Origin: CAMLIZ01 sp040758375
GTDB taxonomy: Bacteria; Pseudomonadota; Gammaproteobacteria; Burkholderiales; Burkholderiaceae_C
Reading direction: 5' to 3'
Length of the DNA: 64,000 nucleotides
Assembly: GCA_040758375.1 (NCBI GenBank)
Contig: JBFLWE010000001.1
Coordinates: 1 to 64,000, forward strand
Shown piece by piece: positions 37,359-46,441 of the stretch. Within the stretch, counting starts at the first letter, position 1. The number at the start of each line of letters is the position of its first letter. The position numbers and the translations under genes are program-made. The notes under the pieces were generated by a model. That model searched no databases. It worked only from the letters and a program-made list of their open reading frames with translations, and was not told where the DNA came from.

Positions 37359-39203
37359 GTGCAGCGCACCGGCATCGCGGATGCGGCCTACTTCCACCAG
37401 GTCGTCGACTGTCAATGGGCGTGCCCCGCCCACACCCCCGTCCCCCACTACATCCGGCTCATCGCCCAAGGCCAGTACACCGAGGCGTACATGGTCAACT
37501 GGGCCTCCAACGTGTTTCCCGGCATCCTGGGCCGCACTTGCGACCGGCCTTGCGAGCCGGCCTGCCGTCGCGGGCGCGTCGAGGCCAACCAGGGCGGGCA
37601 GCCGGAGCCGGTGGCCATCTGCCGCCTGAAGCGCGTGGCGGCCGACTTCAAGGAGGCCGACATCCGTGCACGGCTGCCCAAGCGCGCGGCCCGCAACGGC
37701 AGGCGCGTCGCCTGCGTGGGCGCCGGGCCTGCGTCGCTCACCGTGGCGCGCGACCTGGCGCCACTGGGCTACGAGGTCACGGTGTTCGACGGTGAGGCCA
37801 AGGCCGGCGGCTTCATCCGCACGCAGATCCCGCGCTTCCGGCTGCCCGAAAGCGTGATCGACGAGGAGACCGGCTACATCCTCGAGCTGGGCGCCGACTT
37901 CCGCAGTGGGCTGCGGGTGGAGTCGATGAAGGCCCTGCTGCAGCAGGGCTTCGACGCGGTGTTCGTGGGCTGCGGCGCACCGCGCGGGCGCGACCTCCAG
38001 GTGCCCGGGCGGCGCGAGGCGGCCGAGCACATCCACATCGGCATCGACTGGCTGGCCTCGGTGTCCTTCGGCCATGTCACGTCGGTGAAGCCGCGCGTGA
38101 TCGTGCTCGGCGGCGGCAACACCGCAATGGACTGCTGCCGCACCGCGCGCCGCCTGGGCGGACAGGATGTGAAGGTGGTGGTGCGCTCGGGCTTCGACGA
38201 GATGAAGGCCTCGCCCTGGGAGAAGGAGGACGCGATGCACGAAGGCATCCCCATCCTCGATTGCCATGTACCCAAGGCCTTCGAGCACCGCGACGGGGTG
38301 CTGGTGGGCATGCGCTTCGAGCGCGTGCGCTCGGTGCGCGATGCGCAGGGCCGCCGCCAGCTCGTGCCCCGCGGCGAACCCGAGGTGTTCATCCCCTGCG
38401 ACGAAGTGCTGATCGCGGTGGGGCAGGAAAACGCCTTTCCCTGGATCGAGCGCGACTGCGGCATCGCGTTCGACGCGCACGGTCTGCCGGTGCTCGACCC
38501 GGTGAGTCTGCAGTCCACGCTGCCGCAGGTGTTCTTCGGCGGCGACGCGGCCTTCGGGCCCAAGAACATCATCACCGCGGTGGCCCATGGCCACGAGGCC
38601 GCGGTGTCGATCGACCGGCTGCTGCAGGGCGAGCCGGTGACGCAGCGGTCGCCGCCGCAGGTGAACCTGGTGTCGCAGAAGATGGGCATCCACCAGTGGA
38701 GTTACGACAACGCGGTGTCCAACGATGCCCGCTTCAAGGTGCCCTGGGCCGCGGCCGAGCGTGCGCTGGCCAGCATAAAGGTGGAGGTGGAACTGGGCTT
38801 CGACGCCGCCACCGCGTTCAAGGAAGCCGAGCGCTGCCTCAACTGCGACGTGCAGACGGTGTTCAAGCAATCGGCCTGCATCGAGTGCGACGCCTGCATG
38901 GACATCTGCCCCACCGACTGCATCAGCTTCGTGCCGCCGGCGCCAGACGAAGCCGCGCTGCGCACGCGCCTGAAGGCGCCCGCGCTCAACCCCTCGCAGC
39001 CGCTGTACGTGTCCGACCCGCTGAAGACCGGCCGCGTGATGGCCAAGGACGAAGACGTGTGCCTGCACTGCGGCCTGTGCGCCGAGCGCTGTCCCACCGG
39101 CGCGTGGGACATGCAGAAGCTGCTGTTCATCACGACACAGGCAGGGCCGGCATGCCGCGGCAAGCCTCAACCGGCCAAGCCCGCGGCGGCGGCCGTGTCC
39201 TGA
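37359..39203 (+). CDS. Fe-S flavoprotein NAD(P)H oxidoreductase subunit (GltD-like) of the 2-oxoacid oxidoreductase operon
   Basis: 614 aa, GTG start with AAGGAGA 7 nt upstream. N-terminal cysteine-rich domain ('CQWACPAHTPVP', 'CDRPCEPACRRGR') for a [4Fe-4S] cluster. FAD motif 'VACVGAGPASLTVARDLAPLG' (quoted as CVGAGPASLTVARDL, about 120). NAD(P) motif 'VIVLGGGNTAMDCCRTARRL' (about 247). A C-terminal 2x[4Fe-4S] ferredoxin domain: 'CIECDACMDICPTDC' (about 507-521) and 'CLHCGLCAERCPTG' (about 568-581). The layout matches glutamate-synthase small-subunit-like electron-transfer proteins. With the two genes downstream it should pass electrons between NAD(P)H and the 2-oxoacid oxidoreductase. Confidence 0.9.
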   Translation: MQRTGIADAAYFHQVVDCQWACPAHTPVPHYIRLIAQGQYTEAYMVNWASNVFPGILGRTCDRPCEPACRRGRVEANQGGQPEPVAICRLKRVAADFKEADIRARLPKRAARNGRRVACVGAGPASLTVARDLAPLGYEVTVFDGEAKAGGFIRTQIPRFRLPESVIDEETGYILELGADFRSGLRVESMKALLQQGFDAVFVGCGAPRGRDLQVPGRREAAEHIHIGIDWLASVSFGHVTSVKPRVIVLGGGNTAMDCCRTARRLGGQDVKVVVRSGFDEMKASPWEKEDAMHEGIPILDCHVPKAFEHRDGVLVGMRFERVRSVRDAQGRRQLVPRGEPEVFIPCDEVLIAVGQENAFPWIERDCGIAFDAHGLPVLDPVSLQSTLPQVFFGGDAAFGPKNIITAVAHGHEAAVSIDRLLQGEPVTQRSPPQVNLVSQKMGIHQWSYDNAVSNDARFKVPWAAAERALASIKVEVELGFDAATAFKEAERCLNCDVQTVFKQSACIECDACMDICPTDCISFVPPAPDEAALRTRLKAPALNPSQPLYVSDPLKTGRVMAKDEDVCLHCGLCAERCPTGAWDMQKLLFITTQAGPACRGKPQPAKPAAAAVS

Positions 39204-39218
39204 ATGGAGAGGCGCACG

Positions 39219-41048
39219 ATGAAACGCATCGAAGCGGTCAACGATTTCGTCATCAAGTTCGCCAACGTCAACGGCTCCGGCTCGGCCTCGGCCAACGAGC
39301 TGTTTGCCAAGGCGATCCTGCGCATGGGCGTGCCGGTGAGCCCGCGCAACATCTTCCCCAGCAACATCCAGGGGCTGCCCACCTGGTACGAAGCGCGCGT
39401 GAGCGAGGCGGGCTGGCTGGGCCGGCGCGGCGGCATCGACATGATGGTGGCGATGAACCCGCAGACCTGGGCGCAGGACGTGGCCGAGGTCGAGCCCGGC
39501 GGCTACCTGTTCTACGACAGCACCAAGCCGCTGCAACCCGGCGAGATGCGACCCGACGTGCACTTCGTCGGCATGCCGCTCACGGCGATCTGCAACGCCA
39601 CCTACGACGACCCGCGCCAGCGCCAGCTGTTCAAGAACATCCTCTACGTGGGCGCGCTGTCGGTGCTGATGGGCCTGGACCCGGCGGAGATCGAAAAGCT
39701 TTTCGGCGAGCAGTACAAGGGCAAGGAGAAGCTGCTGGGCGCCAACGTGCGCGCGCTGCACCTGGGCCGCGAGTTCGCGCAGGAGCACCTGCAGCCGATC
39801 GGCCTGCAGGTCAAGCGGGCCGACGCGGTGGGCGACCGCATCCTGGTCGACGGCAACAGCGCCGCCGCGCTGGGCTGCGTGTACGGCGGCGCCACGGTCG
39901 CCGCCTGGTACCCGATCACGCCCTCGTCCTCGGTGGCCGAGGCCTTCCAGCGCTACTGCCAGAAGCTGCGGGTCGATCCGCAAACCGGCGAGCAGCGCTA
40001 CGCCATCGTGCAGGCCGAGGACGAGATCGCCTCCATCGGCATGGTGGTGGGCGCGGGCTGGAACGGCGCGCGCGCCTTCACCGCCACCTCGGGCCCGGGC
40101 GTCTCGCTGATGACCGAGTTCATCGGCCTGGCCTACTTTGCCGAGATCCCGGTGACCATCATCGACGTGCAGCGCGGCGGCCCTTCCACCGGCATGCCCA
40201 CGCGCACGCAGCAGGCCGACCTGCTGGCCTGCGCCTACGCCTCGCACGGCGACACCAAGCACGTGCTGCTGCTGCCCGAAGACCCGCACGAATGCTTCGA
40301 GTTCGCCGCCGCCGCGCTCGACCTGGCCGACCGGCTGCAGACCCCGGTGTTCCTGATGACCGACCTGGACATCGGCATGAACCAGCGCCTGTGCCAGCCC
40401 TTCGACTGGGACGACAGCCGCCGCTACGACCGCGGCAAGCTGCTCAACGCCGAGCAACTGGAAGCCGGCTTCGACTTCGGCCGCTACAAGGACGTGGACG
40501 GCGACGGCATCCCCTGGCGCACGCTGCCCGGCACGCATCCGAACAAGGGCGCCTACTTCACGCGCGGCACCACGCGCGATGCCTACGCGCGCTACTCCGA
40601 GGCCGGGCCCGACTATGTGTACAACGTGCAGCGGCTGCTGAAGAAGTTCGCCACCGCGGCCACTTTGGTGCCGACGCCGCTGGTGCAGCCCGCGGCGCAG
40701 AAGACGCGGCTGGGTGTGCTGTACTTCGGCTCCACCAGCCCGGCGATGGCCGAAGCCTTGCAGGTGCTGGCCGACGAGCACATCCACCTCGACGCGATGC
40801 GGCTGCGCGCGTTCCCCTTCCCCGCGGCAGTGGCCGAATTCATCGCGGCACACGATGCGGTGTTCGTCGTGGAGCAGAACCGCGACGCGCAGATGCGTTC
40901 GCTGCTGGTCAACGAGCTGCAGGTCGACCCGGCAAGGTTGCCACCGGTTCTGCACTACGACGGCACGCCGATCACGGCGCGCTTCATCACCCAGGCCATC
41001 ACCAAGGCCGTGCACGCGATGGCGACCCAGCCGCTGGCCGCCGAGTGA
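39219..41048 (+). CDS. 2-oxoacid:acceptor oxidoreductase, fused gamma-alpha subunit
   Basis: 609 aa; ATG at 39219 has GGAGAGG 6 nt upstream. Residues about 1-190 are the gamma (POR_C-type) domain ('FANVNGSGSASANELFAKAI', 'VSPRNIFPSNIQGLPTWYE'). Residues about 205-600 form the alpha subunit with 'AAWYPITPSSSVAEAFQRY' and 'TATSGPGVSLMTEFIGLAYF', typical of KorA-type 2-oxoglutarate:ferredoxin oxidoreductases. It works with the beta subunit encoded 10 nt downstream in CoA-dependent oxidation of a 2-oxoacid, with ferredoxin or the upstream flavoprotein as electron partner. 2-oxoglutarate is likely but pyruvate cannot be excluded. Confidence 0.92.
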   Translation: MKRIEAVNDFVIKFANVNGSGSASANELFAKAILRMGVPVSPRNIFPSNIQGLPTWYEARVSEAGWLGRRGGIDMMVAMNPQTWAQDVAEVEPGGYLFYDSTKPLQPGEMRPDVHFVGMPLTAICNATYDDPRQRQLFKNILYVGALSVLMGLDPAEIEKLFGEQYKGKEKLLGANVRALHLGREFAQEHLQPIGLQVKRADAVGDRILVDGNSAAALGCVYGGATVAAWYPITPSSSVAEAFQRYCQKLRVDPQTGEQRYAIVQAEDEIASIGMVVGAGWNGARAFTATSGPGVSLMTEFIGLAYFAEIPVTIIDVQRGGPSTGMPTRTQQADLLACAYASHGDTKHVLLLPEDPHECFEFAAAALDLADRLQTPVFLMTDLDIGMNQRLCQPFDWDDSRRYDRGKLLNAEQLEAGFDFGRYKDVDGDGIPWRTLPGTHPNKGAYFTRGTTRDAYARYSEAGPDYVYNVQRLLKKFATAATLVPTPLVQPAAQKTRLGVLYFGSTSPAMAEALQVLADEHIHLDAMRLRAFPFPAAVAEFIAAHDAVFVVEQNRDAQMRSLLVNELQVDPARLPPVLHYDGTPITARFITQAITKAVHAMATQPLAAE

Positions 41049-41058
41049 GGGAGATGCC

Positions 41059-42114
41059 ATGACCTACATCGCCAAGCCCAGGCTGCACCACCCGACGCTG
41101 CAGAAGAACGCGGTGGGCTACACCCGCCGCGACTACGAAGGCAAGGTCTCCACGCTGTGCGCCGGCTGCGGCCACGACTCGGTCTCCGCGGCCATCGTGC
41201 AAGCCTGCTGGGAGCTCGACATCGAGCCGCACCGCGTGGCCAAGCTCTCCGGCATCGGCTGCAGCAGCAAGACGCCCGACTATTTCCTCGGCGCCTCCCA
41301 CGGTTTCAACACCGTGCATGGCCGCATGCCCAGCGTGCTGACCGGCGCCTACCTCGCCAACCGCGAGCTGCTGTACCTGGGCATCTCGGGCGACGGCGAC
41401 TCCGCCTCCATCGGCCTGGGGCAGTTCGCGCACGCGATGCGGCGCGGCATCGACATGGTGTACATCGTCGAGAACAACGGCGTGTACGGCCTGACCAAAG
41501 GCCAGTTCTCCGCCACCGCCGACCAGGGCTCGGCCTCGAAGAAGGGCGTGGTCAACAGCGACAGCCCGGTGGACCTGGTGGCCATGGCGCTGCAGCTGGG
41601 CGCCACCTACGTGGCACGCGGCTTCTCCGGCGACAAGCAGCAGCTGGTGCCGCTGATCAAGGGCGCGATGCGCCACCGCGGCGCGGCCTTCATCGACGTG
41701 ATCAGCCCCTGCGTGGCCTTCAACAACCACGAAGGCAGCACCAAGAGCTACGACCACGTGCGTGAGCACAACGAGGCCCTCAACCGCATCGACTTCGTGA
41801 CGCTCGATGCGCCGCCGGCCGGGCTGCTGGAGCCGGGCGCCGTGCTGGAGCTGCCCCAGCCCGACGGCAGCGTGATGCGCCTGCGCCAGCTGCACTACGA
41901 GCACGACCCCATGGACCGCTCGGCGGCCATCCACCAGCTCGCCAGGCACCAGGCCGACGGCGAGCTGGTGACCGGCCTGCTGTACATCGACGGCACCGCG
42001 CGCCACCTGCACCAGGCGCTGAACACGCCGGCCACCCCGCTGAACCGCCTGGGCGAGGCCGAGCTGTGCCCGGGCGCGGGCGCGCTGGCGCGCATCAACG
42101 CCGCGCTGCGCTGA
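41059..42114 (+). CDS. 2-oxoacid:acceptor oxidoreductase beta subunit (TPP-binding)
   Basis: 351 aa. 'TLCAGCGHDSVSAAIVQACWE' (quoted as CAGCGHDSVSAAIVQ) and 'GIGCSSKTPDYF' hold cluster cysteines. 'GISGDGDSASIGLGQFAHAM' (about 109-128) is the thiamine diphosphate/Mg motif, and 'YIVENNGVYGLTKGQFSAT' is the conserved second part. It pairs with the alpha subunit just upstream. KorB normally lacks a ferredoxin domain, which fits here because the ferredoxin clusters are in the first gene of the operon. Length is at the upper end for KorB. Confidence 0.92.
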   Translation: MTYIAKPRLHHPTLQKNAVGYTRRDYEGKVSTLCAGCGHDSVSAAIVQACWELDIEPHRVAKLSGIGCSSKTPDYFLGASHGFNTVHGRMPSVLTGAYLANRELLYLGISGDGDSASIGLGQFAHAMRRGIDMVYIVENNGVYGLTKGQFSATADQGSASKKGVVNSDSPVDLVAMALQLGATYVARGFSGDKQQLVPLIKGAMRHRGAAFIDVISPCVAFNNHEGSTKSYDHVREHNEALNRIDFVTLDAPPAGLLEPGAVLELPQPDGSVMRLRQLHYEHDPMDRSAAIHQLARHQADGELVTGLLYIDGTARHLHQALNTPATPLNRLGEAELCPGAGALARINAALR

Positions 42115-42257
42115 GCGGCTGCGCCGCGCCCGCCGCGGCCGTGCCACGCTCCCCTCCAACCAGGCGGGGCGCCTCTCGCATGCAAGCCCGGCGTCAGGGC
42201 CGCCGACCCACAATCCGCCCGCAACCCGCGACGCGCCGCACGGCACTTGCGCATTGG

Positions 42258-42269
42258 TTTCGATCGAAA
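42258..42269. promoter_or_regulatory. palindrome TTTCGATCGAAA, candidate upstream AgaR site
   Basis: Perfect 12-bp palindrome in the 249-nt region upstream of the TonB-dependent receptor gene. It shares the TTTCG/CGAAA half-site with the promoter palindrome 53 bp downstream. A pair of such sites is what a dimer- or tetramer-forming DeoR-family regulator would use for looping repression. Confidence 0.45.
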
Positions 42270-42305
42270 GCAGAAATCGCATCAAAAGAAACATTTAGAA
42301 AGTCG

Positions 42306-42334
42306 TTGATCTTTCGTTTCGAAAGCAATACGAT
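42306..42334 (+). promoter_or_regulatory. promoter of the galactosamine-polymer locus with embedded AgaR-type operator
   Basis: -35 TTGATC (42306-42311), 17-nt spacer, -10 TACGAT (42329-42334), placing the transcript start near 42341 and the ATG at 42364. The palindrome CTTTCG-TTT-CGAAAG (42311-42325) fills the spacer, so a repressor bound there would block RNA polymerase. Published AgaR operators are rich in TTTCRTTTY repeats, which this matches. The gene for an AgaR-like regulator lies in the same cluster. Confidence 0.6.
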
Positions 42335-42363
42335 TCGCCCGACTTTTCAAAGAAAGGCGGGAC

Positions 42364-45141
42364 ATGAGACAGGAGATCGGAGGGAACCGGCGCTTCACGC
42401 GCACCGCGCTGGCCGTGATGGTCGAGTTGGCGCTGCACGGCATGGCGGTCGCGCAGGCAGACCCGGCACCCGCGGCAACCGCCGATGAGCCACGCAGCGA
42501 CCACGCGGCCGAACAGGTGGTGGTGACCGGCGCGCGCGCCAGCCTGCTGCGCGCACGCAACCTCAAGCGCGACGCCTCCATCGTGCAGGACTCCATCTCC
42601 GCCGAGGACCTGGGGCGCTTTCCCGACGACAACGTGGCCGACTCGCTGTCGCACGTGACCGGCATCACCATCTCGCGCACCCATGGCGGGGAGGGCCAGT
42701 ACGTCAACGTGCGGGGCCTGGGGCCCAACTACAGCATCGTCACGCTCAACGGCCGCATCCTCGCCACCGACGGAGACGGCCGCGAGTTCGCGTTCGACGT
42801 GCTGCCCTCGGAAACCATCTTCGGCGCCGACGTGATGAAGTCGGCGCAAGCCTCGGCGCTCGAAGGCAGCATCGGCGGCGCGGTCAACCTGCGCTCCGCG
42901 CGCGCCTCGCTCAGCCCCGGACAACAGGCCTCGCTGCGCGTGGACGGCCACTACAACGACCTCTCGCGCTTCAAGGGCGGCAAGGTCTCCGCGCTGTACA
43001 GCAACACCTTCGACGACAAGCGCATCGGCCTGCTGCTCAGCGGTGTGTACGCCAAGTCGAAGGTCCGCTCCGACTCGCTGCTCGACTTCAGCTACAACGC
43101 CAGCAGCCCCGGCCAGTTCGACGCCAACGGCGACGGCACGATCGGCGACGACGAGCGCAATCTGCTGGGCGCCTGCTGCGTGGCCTTTGGCTCGGTGATG
43201 CAGGAGAAGGAGCGTGCGTCGCTGTCCGGCGCGCTCGAGTGGAAGCCCGCGCCGGGCCTGGACTTCACCCTCGACTGGCTGAAGACCCGGCTCGACGCGC
43301 CGGCCATCGGCTACCACCAGGCCTACTACGTGGAACATGCCGAGAACCGCTGGACCAGCGTGACGATTCGCGACCGCCTCGTCACCGGCATGACGGTGGA
43401 CGCGCTGACGCCAGAGGTCGTCACCAACACCGAGCACCGGGTGGTGGACACCGACCAGCTCGGCCTCAACGCCCGCTGGAAGCCCAGCGCGTCGCTCACG
43501 CTGGCCGGCGACGCCTACTACTCGCGCTCGGTGCGCAAGTCGGGCGGCAAGAACAGCTGGGTCGTGGCCGGCATCCCCGGCCACCACGTGGGCCGCTTGC
43601 GCATGAACGACGACGCGCTGCCCGACATCGAGGTCACGCTGCAGGACGGGCGCGACCTCGCGGCCGCGGGTGGCCAGCTCGGCAACGCCGACTACGCGCT
43701 GCACTGGGCCGAGCTGGGCGGCACCGACATCGACGACAAGGTCAACGGCGCGTCCTTCGACGGCCAGTGGAGCCTGCAGCAGGGTGTGCTCGACGGGCTG
43801 AAGTTCGGCCTGGCCAGCACGCGCCGCGCCAAGCGCCGCAGCACGCTGGACAACCTCGACCATGCCTGCCAGTACTGCGGCTACCACTACACCTTCAGCC
43901 AGCTCGGCGCCGGCGTCGTGCGGCCGCTCACCCTGCCCGACTTCATGCGCAACGCAGGCGGGCGCTTCCCCACCAGCTTCGTGCAGTTCGACGTGCCGGC
44001 GTACTTCGAGGCGCTGAAGGCACTCGACGGCGTGGAGATCCTCGACGAAAACGGCCAGGGCACCGGCAGCTTCTACGACTCGTCGCTGATGCAGCCGGTG
44101 TTCAGCCCCACCAAGTCGTACCACGTCACCGAGGACACCCTGGCTGCCTACCTGCAGGCCGATTTCGCCGGCGAGCGCTGGTCAGGCAACGCAGGCCTGC
44201 GCTGGGTGCACACGAAGACCGTGTCGAAGTCGGCCGTCAACCGCATCGTCGCGATCGACGACCCCACGCCCAACGACCCCACCTCCAGCCCCAACGTCAC
44301 CTACAGCCCCGCCGAGCCGGTGGAAAGCAGCGGCTCCTACGGCAAGCTGCTGCCTTCGTTCAACCTGGCCTACGAGCTGCAGCGCGGCCTGATGGCCCGC
44401 TTCGCGGCGGCCAAGGTGATGGCGCGCCCTTCGCTGGACCAGCTGGCCCCCACCCGCGTGGACTACGCCTACGACCGCAACTTCTTCATCGAGGTGCGCG
44501 GCGACGCCCAGCTCAAGCCGGTGCAGGCCACGCAGGCCGACCTGTCGCTGGAGTGGTACTACGGCCGCCAGTCGCTGCTGTCGGGCGCGGTGTTCTGGAA
44601 GGACATCAAGAACTTCGTCACCTACCAGCTCGACGAAAACGTGGACATCGGCGTGCCCGGCTTCCCGTTCTCGGTGTCGCATCCGGTCAACGGCGACAAG
44701 GCCAAGGTGCGGGGCCTCGAGTTCAACCTGCAGCACCTGTTCGACAACGGCTTCGGCATCAACCTGAAGTACACGCGCACCGGCACCAAGGCCTACATGG
44801 GCGGCGTGCACGTGGGGGAGCTGGAGGGCGTGTCCAAGTCGGCCGCCTCGCTGGCGCTGCTGTACGAGGACCAGCGCTGGAAGGCGCAGCTCGCGGTGGA
44901 CTACAGCGGCCGCTACACCGAGGCGCTCGATGCCGTGGCCGGCTTGAGCCGCTACGGCGAGCCGGTGACCTGGGTCACCGCATCGCTGGCCTACGCGCCC
45001 ACGCCGGACATCACCGTGTTCCTCGAAGGCAAGAACCTCACCGACGCGGTGTACCGCGCCAACCTGGGCCGGCCCGACGCCAGCGCCGGCTTCGAGACCT
45101 GGGGCCGCACCTACACCGCTGGCCTGGGCATCAAGTTCTGA
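42364..45141 (+). CDS. TonB-dependent receptor of the galactosamine-polymer locus
   Basis: 925-aa outer membrane receptor. A signal peptide (about 1-33, ending AVAQA) is followed by the TonB box-like 'EQVVVTGARAS'. The plug domain has 'VADSLSHVTGITISRTHGGEG' (quoted as DSLSHVTGITISRTHGG), 'YVNVRGLGPNYSIVTLNGR' and 'LEGSIGGAVNLRSARAS'. A large 22-strand barrel ends in 'AGLGIKF' with the terminal aromatic. The plug sequence is of the group that imports carbohydrate oligomers in Caulobacter and xanthomonads. It is first in the cluster behind a regulated promoter, and the next gene starts 2-14 nt downstream. It is therefore predicted to import galactosamine- or galactose-containing oligosaccharides. 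Confidence 0.9.
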   Translation: MRQEIGGNRRFTRTALAVMVELALHGMAVAQADPAPAATADEPRSDHAAEQVVVTGARASLLRARNLKRDASIVQDSISAEDLGRFPDDNVADSLSHVTGITISRTHGGEGQYVNVRGLGPNYSIVTLNGRILATDGDGREFAFDVLPSETIFGADVMKSAQASALEGSIGGAVNLRSARASLSPGQQASLRVDGHYNDLSRFKGGKVSALYSNTFDDKRIGLLLSGVYAKSKVRSDSLLDFSYNASSPGQFDANGDGTIGDDERNLLGACCVAFGSVMQEKERASLSGALEWKPAPGLDFTLDWLKTRLDAPAIGYHQAYYVEHAENRWTSVTIRDRLVTGMTVDALTPEVVTNTEHRVVDTDQLGLNARWKPSASLTLAGDAYYSRSVRKSGGKNSWVVAGIPGHHVGRLRMNDDALPDIEVTLQDGRDLAAAGGQLGNADYALHWAELGGTDIDDKVNGASFDGQWSLQQGVLDGLKFGLASTRRAKRRSTLDNLDHACQYCGYHYTFSQLGAGVVRPLTLPDFMRNAGGRFPTSFVQFDVPAYFEALKALDGVEILDENGQGTGSFYDSSLMQPVFSPTKSYHVTEDTLAAYLQADFAGERWSGNAGLRWVHTKTVSKSAVNRIVAIDDPTPNDPTSSPNVTYSPAEPVESSGSYGKLLPSFNLAYELQRGLMARFAAAKVMARPSLDQLAPTRVDYAYDRNFFIEVRGDAQLKPVQATQADLSLEWYYGRQSLLSGAVFWKDIKNFVTYQLDENVDIGVPGFPFSVSHPVNGDKAKVRGLEFNLQHLFDNGFGINLKYTRTGTKAYMGGVHVGELEGVSKSAASLALLYEDQRWKAQLAVDYSGRYTEALDAVAGLSRYGEPVTWVTASLAYAPTPDITVFLEGKNLTDAVYRANLGRPDASAGFETWGRTYTAGLGIKF

Positions 45142-45155
45142 CCATGGAGCACCGC

Positions 45156-46406
45156 ATGCTCAGCCTGCTCAAGACCTGTTGCCTCGGTCTGGCACTCGCG
45201 CTGGCCTGCGCTGCCGCGCAGGCCGCCGGCCCCCACGATGCGCTGGCCAAGACGCCGCCCATGGGTTGGAGCAGCTGGAACCAGTTCGGCGAAGACATCG
45301 ACGAGCGGCTCGTCATCGAGACCATCGACGCGATGGTGGCCAACGGCCTGCGCGATGCCGGCTACGTGTATGTCAACCTCGACGACGGCTGGCAGCGCCA
45401 CAAGGGCCCGCGCAAGCAGTTCCCGCTCGAGGTCGACCCGAAGAAGTTTCCGCGCGGCATCCGCTACCTGGCCGACTACGCCCATGCGCGCGGCATGAAG
45501 CTGGGCCTGTACTCGGGGCCGGGGGAGACCACCTGCGCCGGCTATACCGGCAGCCAGGGTCGCGAGCCGCAGGACGCGGCGCTGTTCGCCTCCTGGGGCG
45601 TGGACCACCTGAAGTACGACAGCTGCTGCTCGCACAAGGACGCCCCCAAGGCCGAGGTCCAGGCACTGGTGCGTCGCATGTCCCAGGCGCTGCGCGCGCA
45701 GCCGCGCCCGGTGGTCTACCACGCCTGCCACTGCGGCTGGGCCGACATCTGGGAGTGGGCGGCCGAGGCCGGCGCGCACCACTGGCGCATCGGGCAGGAC
45801 ATCTCCGACGACTTCAACTATCCCGGCCACCGCGAGAAGTACTACTTCGACGTGCTGGACATGCTCGACCGCGGCATCGCGCTCGGGCGCCATGCCGGCC
45901 CCGGCCGCTGGAACGACTACGACATGCTGGTGGTCGGCCTCGACGGGCAGAGCAAGCAGCTCGTGGGCGCGGGCGCTTCCAACGTGGAGTACCGCACCCA
46001 CTTCAGCCTGTGGGCGCTGATGCCCTCGCCGCTGCTGATCGGCGCCGACGTGCGCCGGCTCGACCCCTACACGCTGCAGACGCTGACCAACCGCGAGCTG
46101 ATCGCGCTCAACCAGGACCCGCTGGGCGCCTCGGCCGAGAAGGTGCGCGACGACGGTGACCTGCAGGTCTATGCCAAGGCGCTGGCCGACGGCAGCGTCG
46201 CGGTGCTGCTGCTCAACCGCAGCAGCGCCACCGCCGACATCACCGTGAGCCCGCAGCGCGACCTCGGCCTTGCCTGGCCGCGCTACAAGGCGCGCGACCT
46301 CTGGCGCCATGCAGACCTGGGCGAGTTTTCCATCCCCTTCACCGCCGAGGTGACCAGCCACGAGGCCAAGGTGTTTCGCCTGTGGCCGGCGCAGGCCTCG
46401 AAATAG
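45156..46406 (+). CDS. GH27 glycosidase (alpha-galactosidase / alpha-N-acetylgalactosaminidase family)
   Basis: 416 aa from the ATG at 45156 (GGAG 5 nt upstream); an in-frame ATG at 45144 would add 4 residues. Signal peptide ends AAAQA. The catalytic TIM barrel begins 'TPPMGWSSWNQFGEDID'. The nucleophile is Asp155 in 'DHLKYDSCC' and the acid/base is Asp215 in 'WRIGQDISDDF'. A C-terminal beta-sandwich follows (about 330-415). The segment that in alpha-galactosidases reads CEWG/CEWP, whose Glu contacts the sugar 2-OH, here reads CHCG with His192. The 2-position preference may therefore differ, perhaps allowing an amino or acetamido group. It is coupled to the receptor gene. Confidence 0.9.
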   Translation: MLSLLKTCCLGLALALACAAAQAAGPHDALAKTPPMGWSSWNQFGEDIDERLVIETIDAMVANGLRDAGYVYVNLDDGWQRHKGPRKQFPLEVDPKKFPRGIRYLADYAHARGMKLGLYSGPGETTCAGYTGSQGREPQDAALFASWGVDHLKYDSCCSHKDAPKAEVQALVRRMSQALRAQPRPVVYHACHCGWADIWEWAAEAGAHHWRIGQDISDDFNYPGHREKYYFDVLDMLDRGIALGRHAGPGRWNDYDMLVVGLDGQSKQLVGAGASNVEYRTHFSLWALMPSPLLIGADVRRLDPYTLQTLTNRELIALNQDPLGASAEKVRDDGDLQVYAKALADGSVAVLLLNRSSATADITVSPQRDLGLAWPRYKARDLWRHADLGEFSIPFTAEVTSHEAKVFRLWPAQASK

Positions 46407-46441
46407 CGGCCGCCAGCGCTGCGAAAGAACGGAGACAACCC

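Noticed and set aside
37083..41060. Very long minus-strand open frame opposite the oxidoreductase operon
   Set aside because: It is the mirror of high-GC third-position bias. The plus-strand genes show complete cofactor and cluster motifs, and the antisense translation has His/Gln/Arg-rich, domain-free composition.
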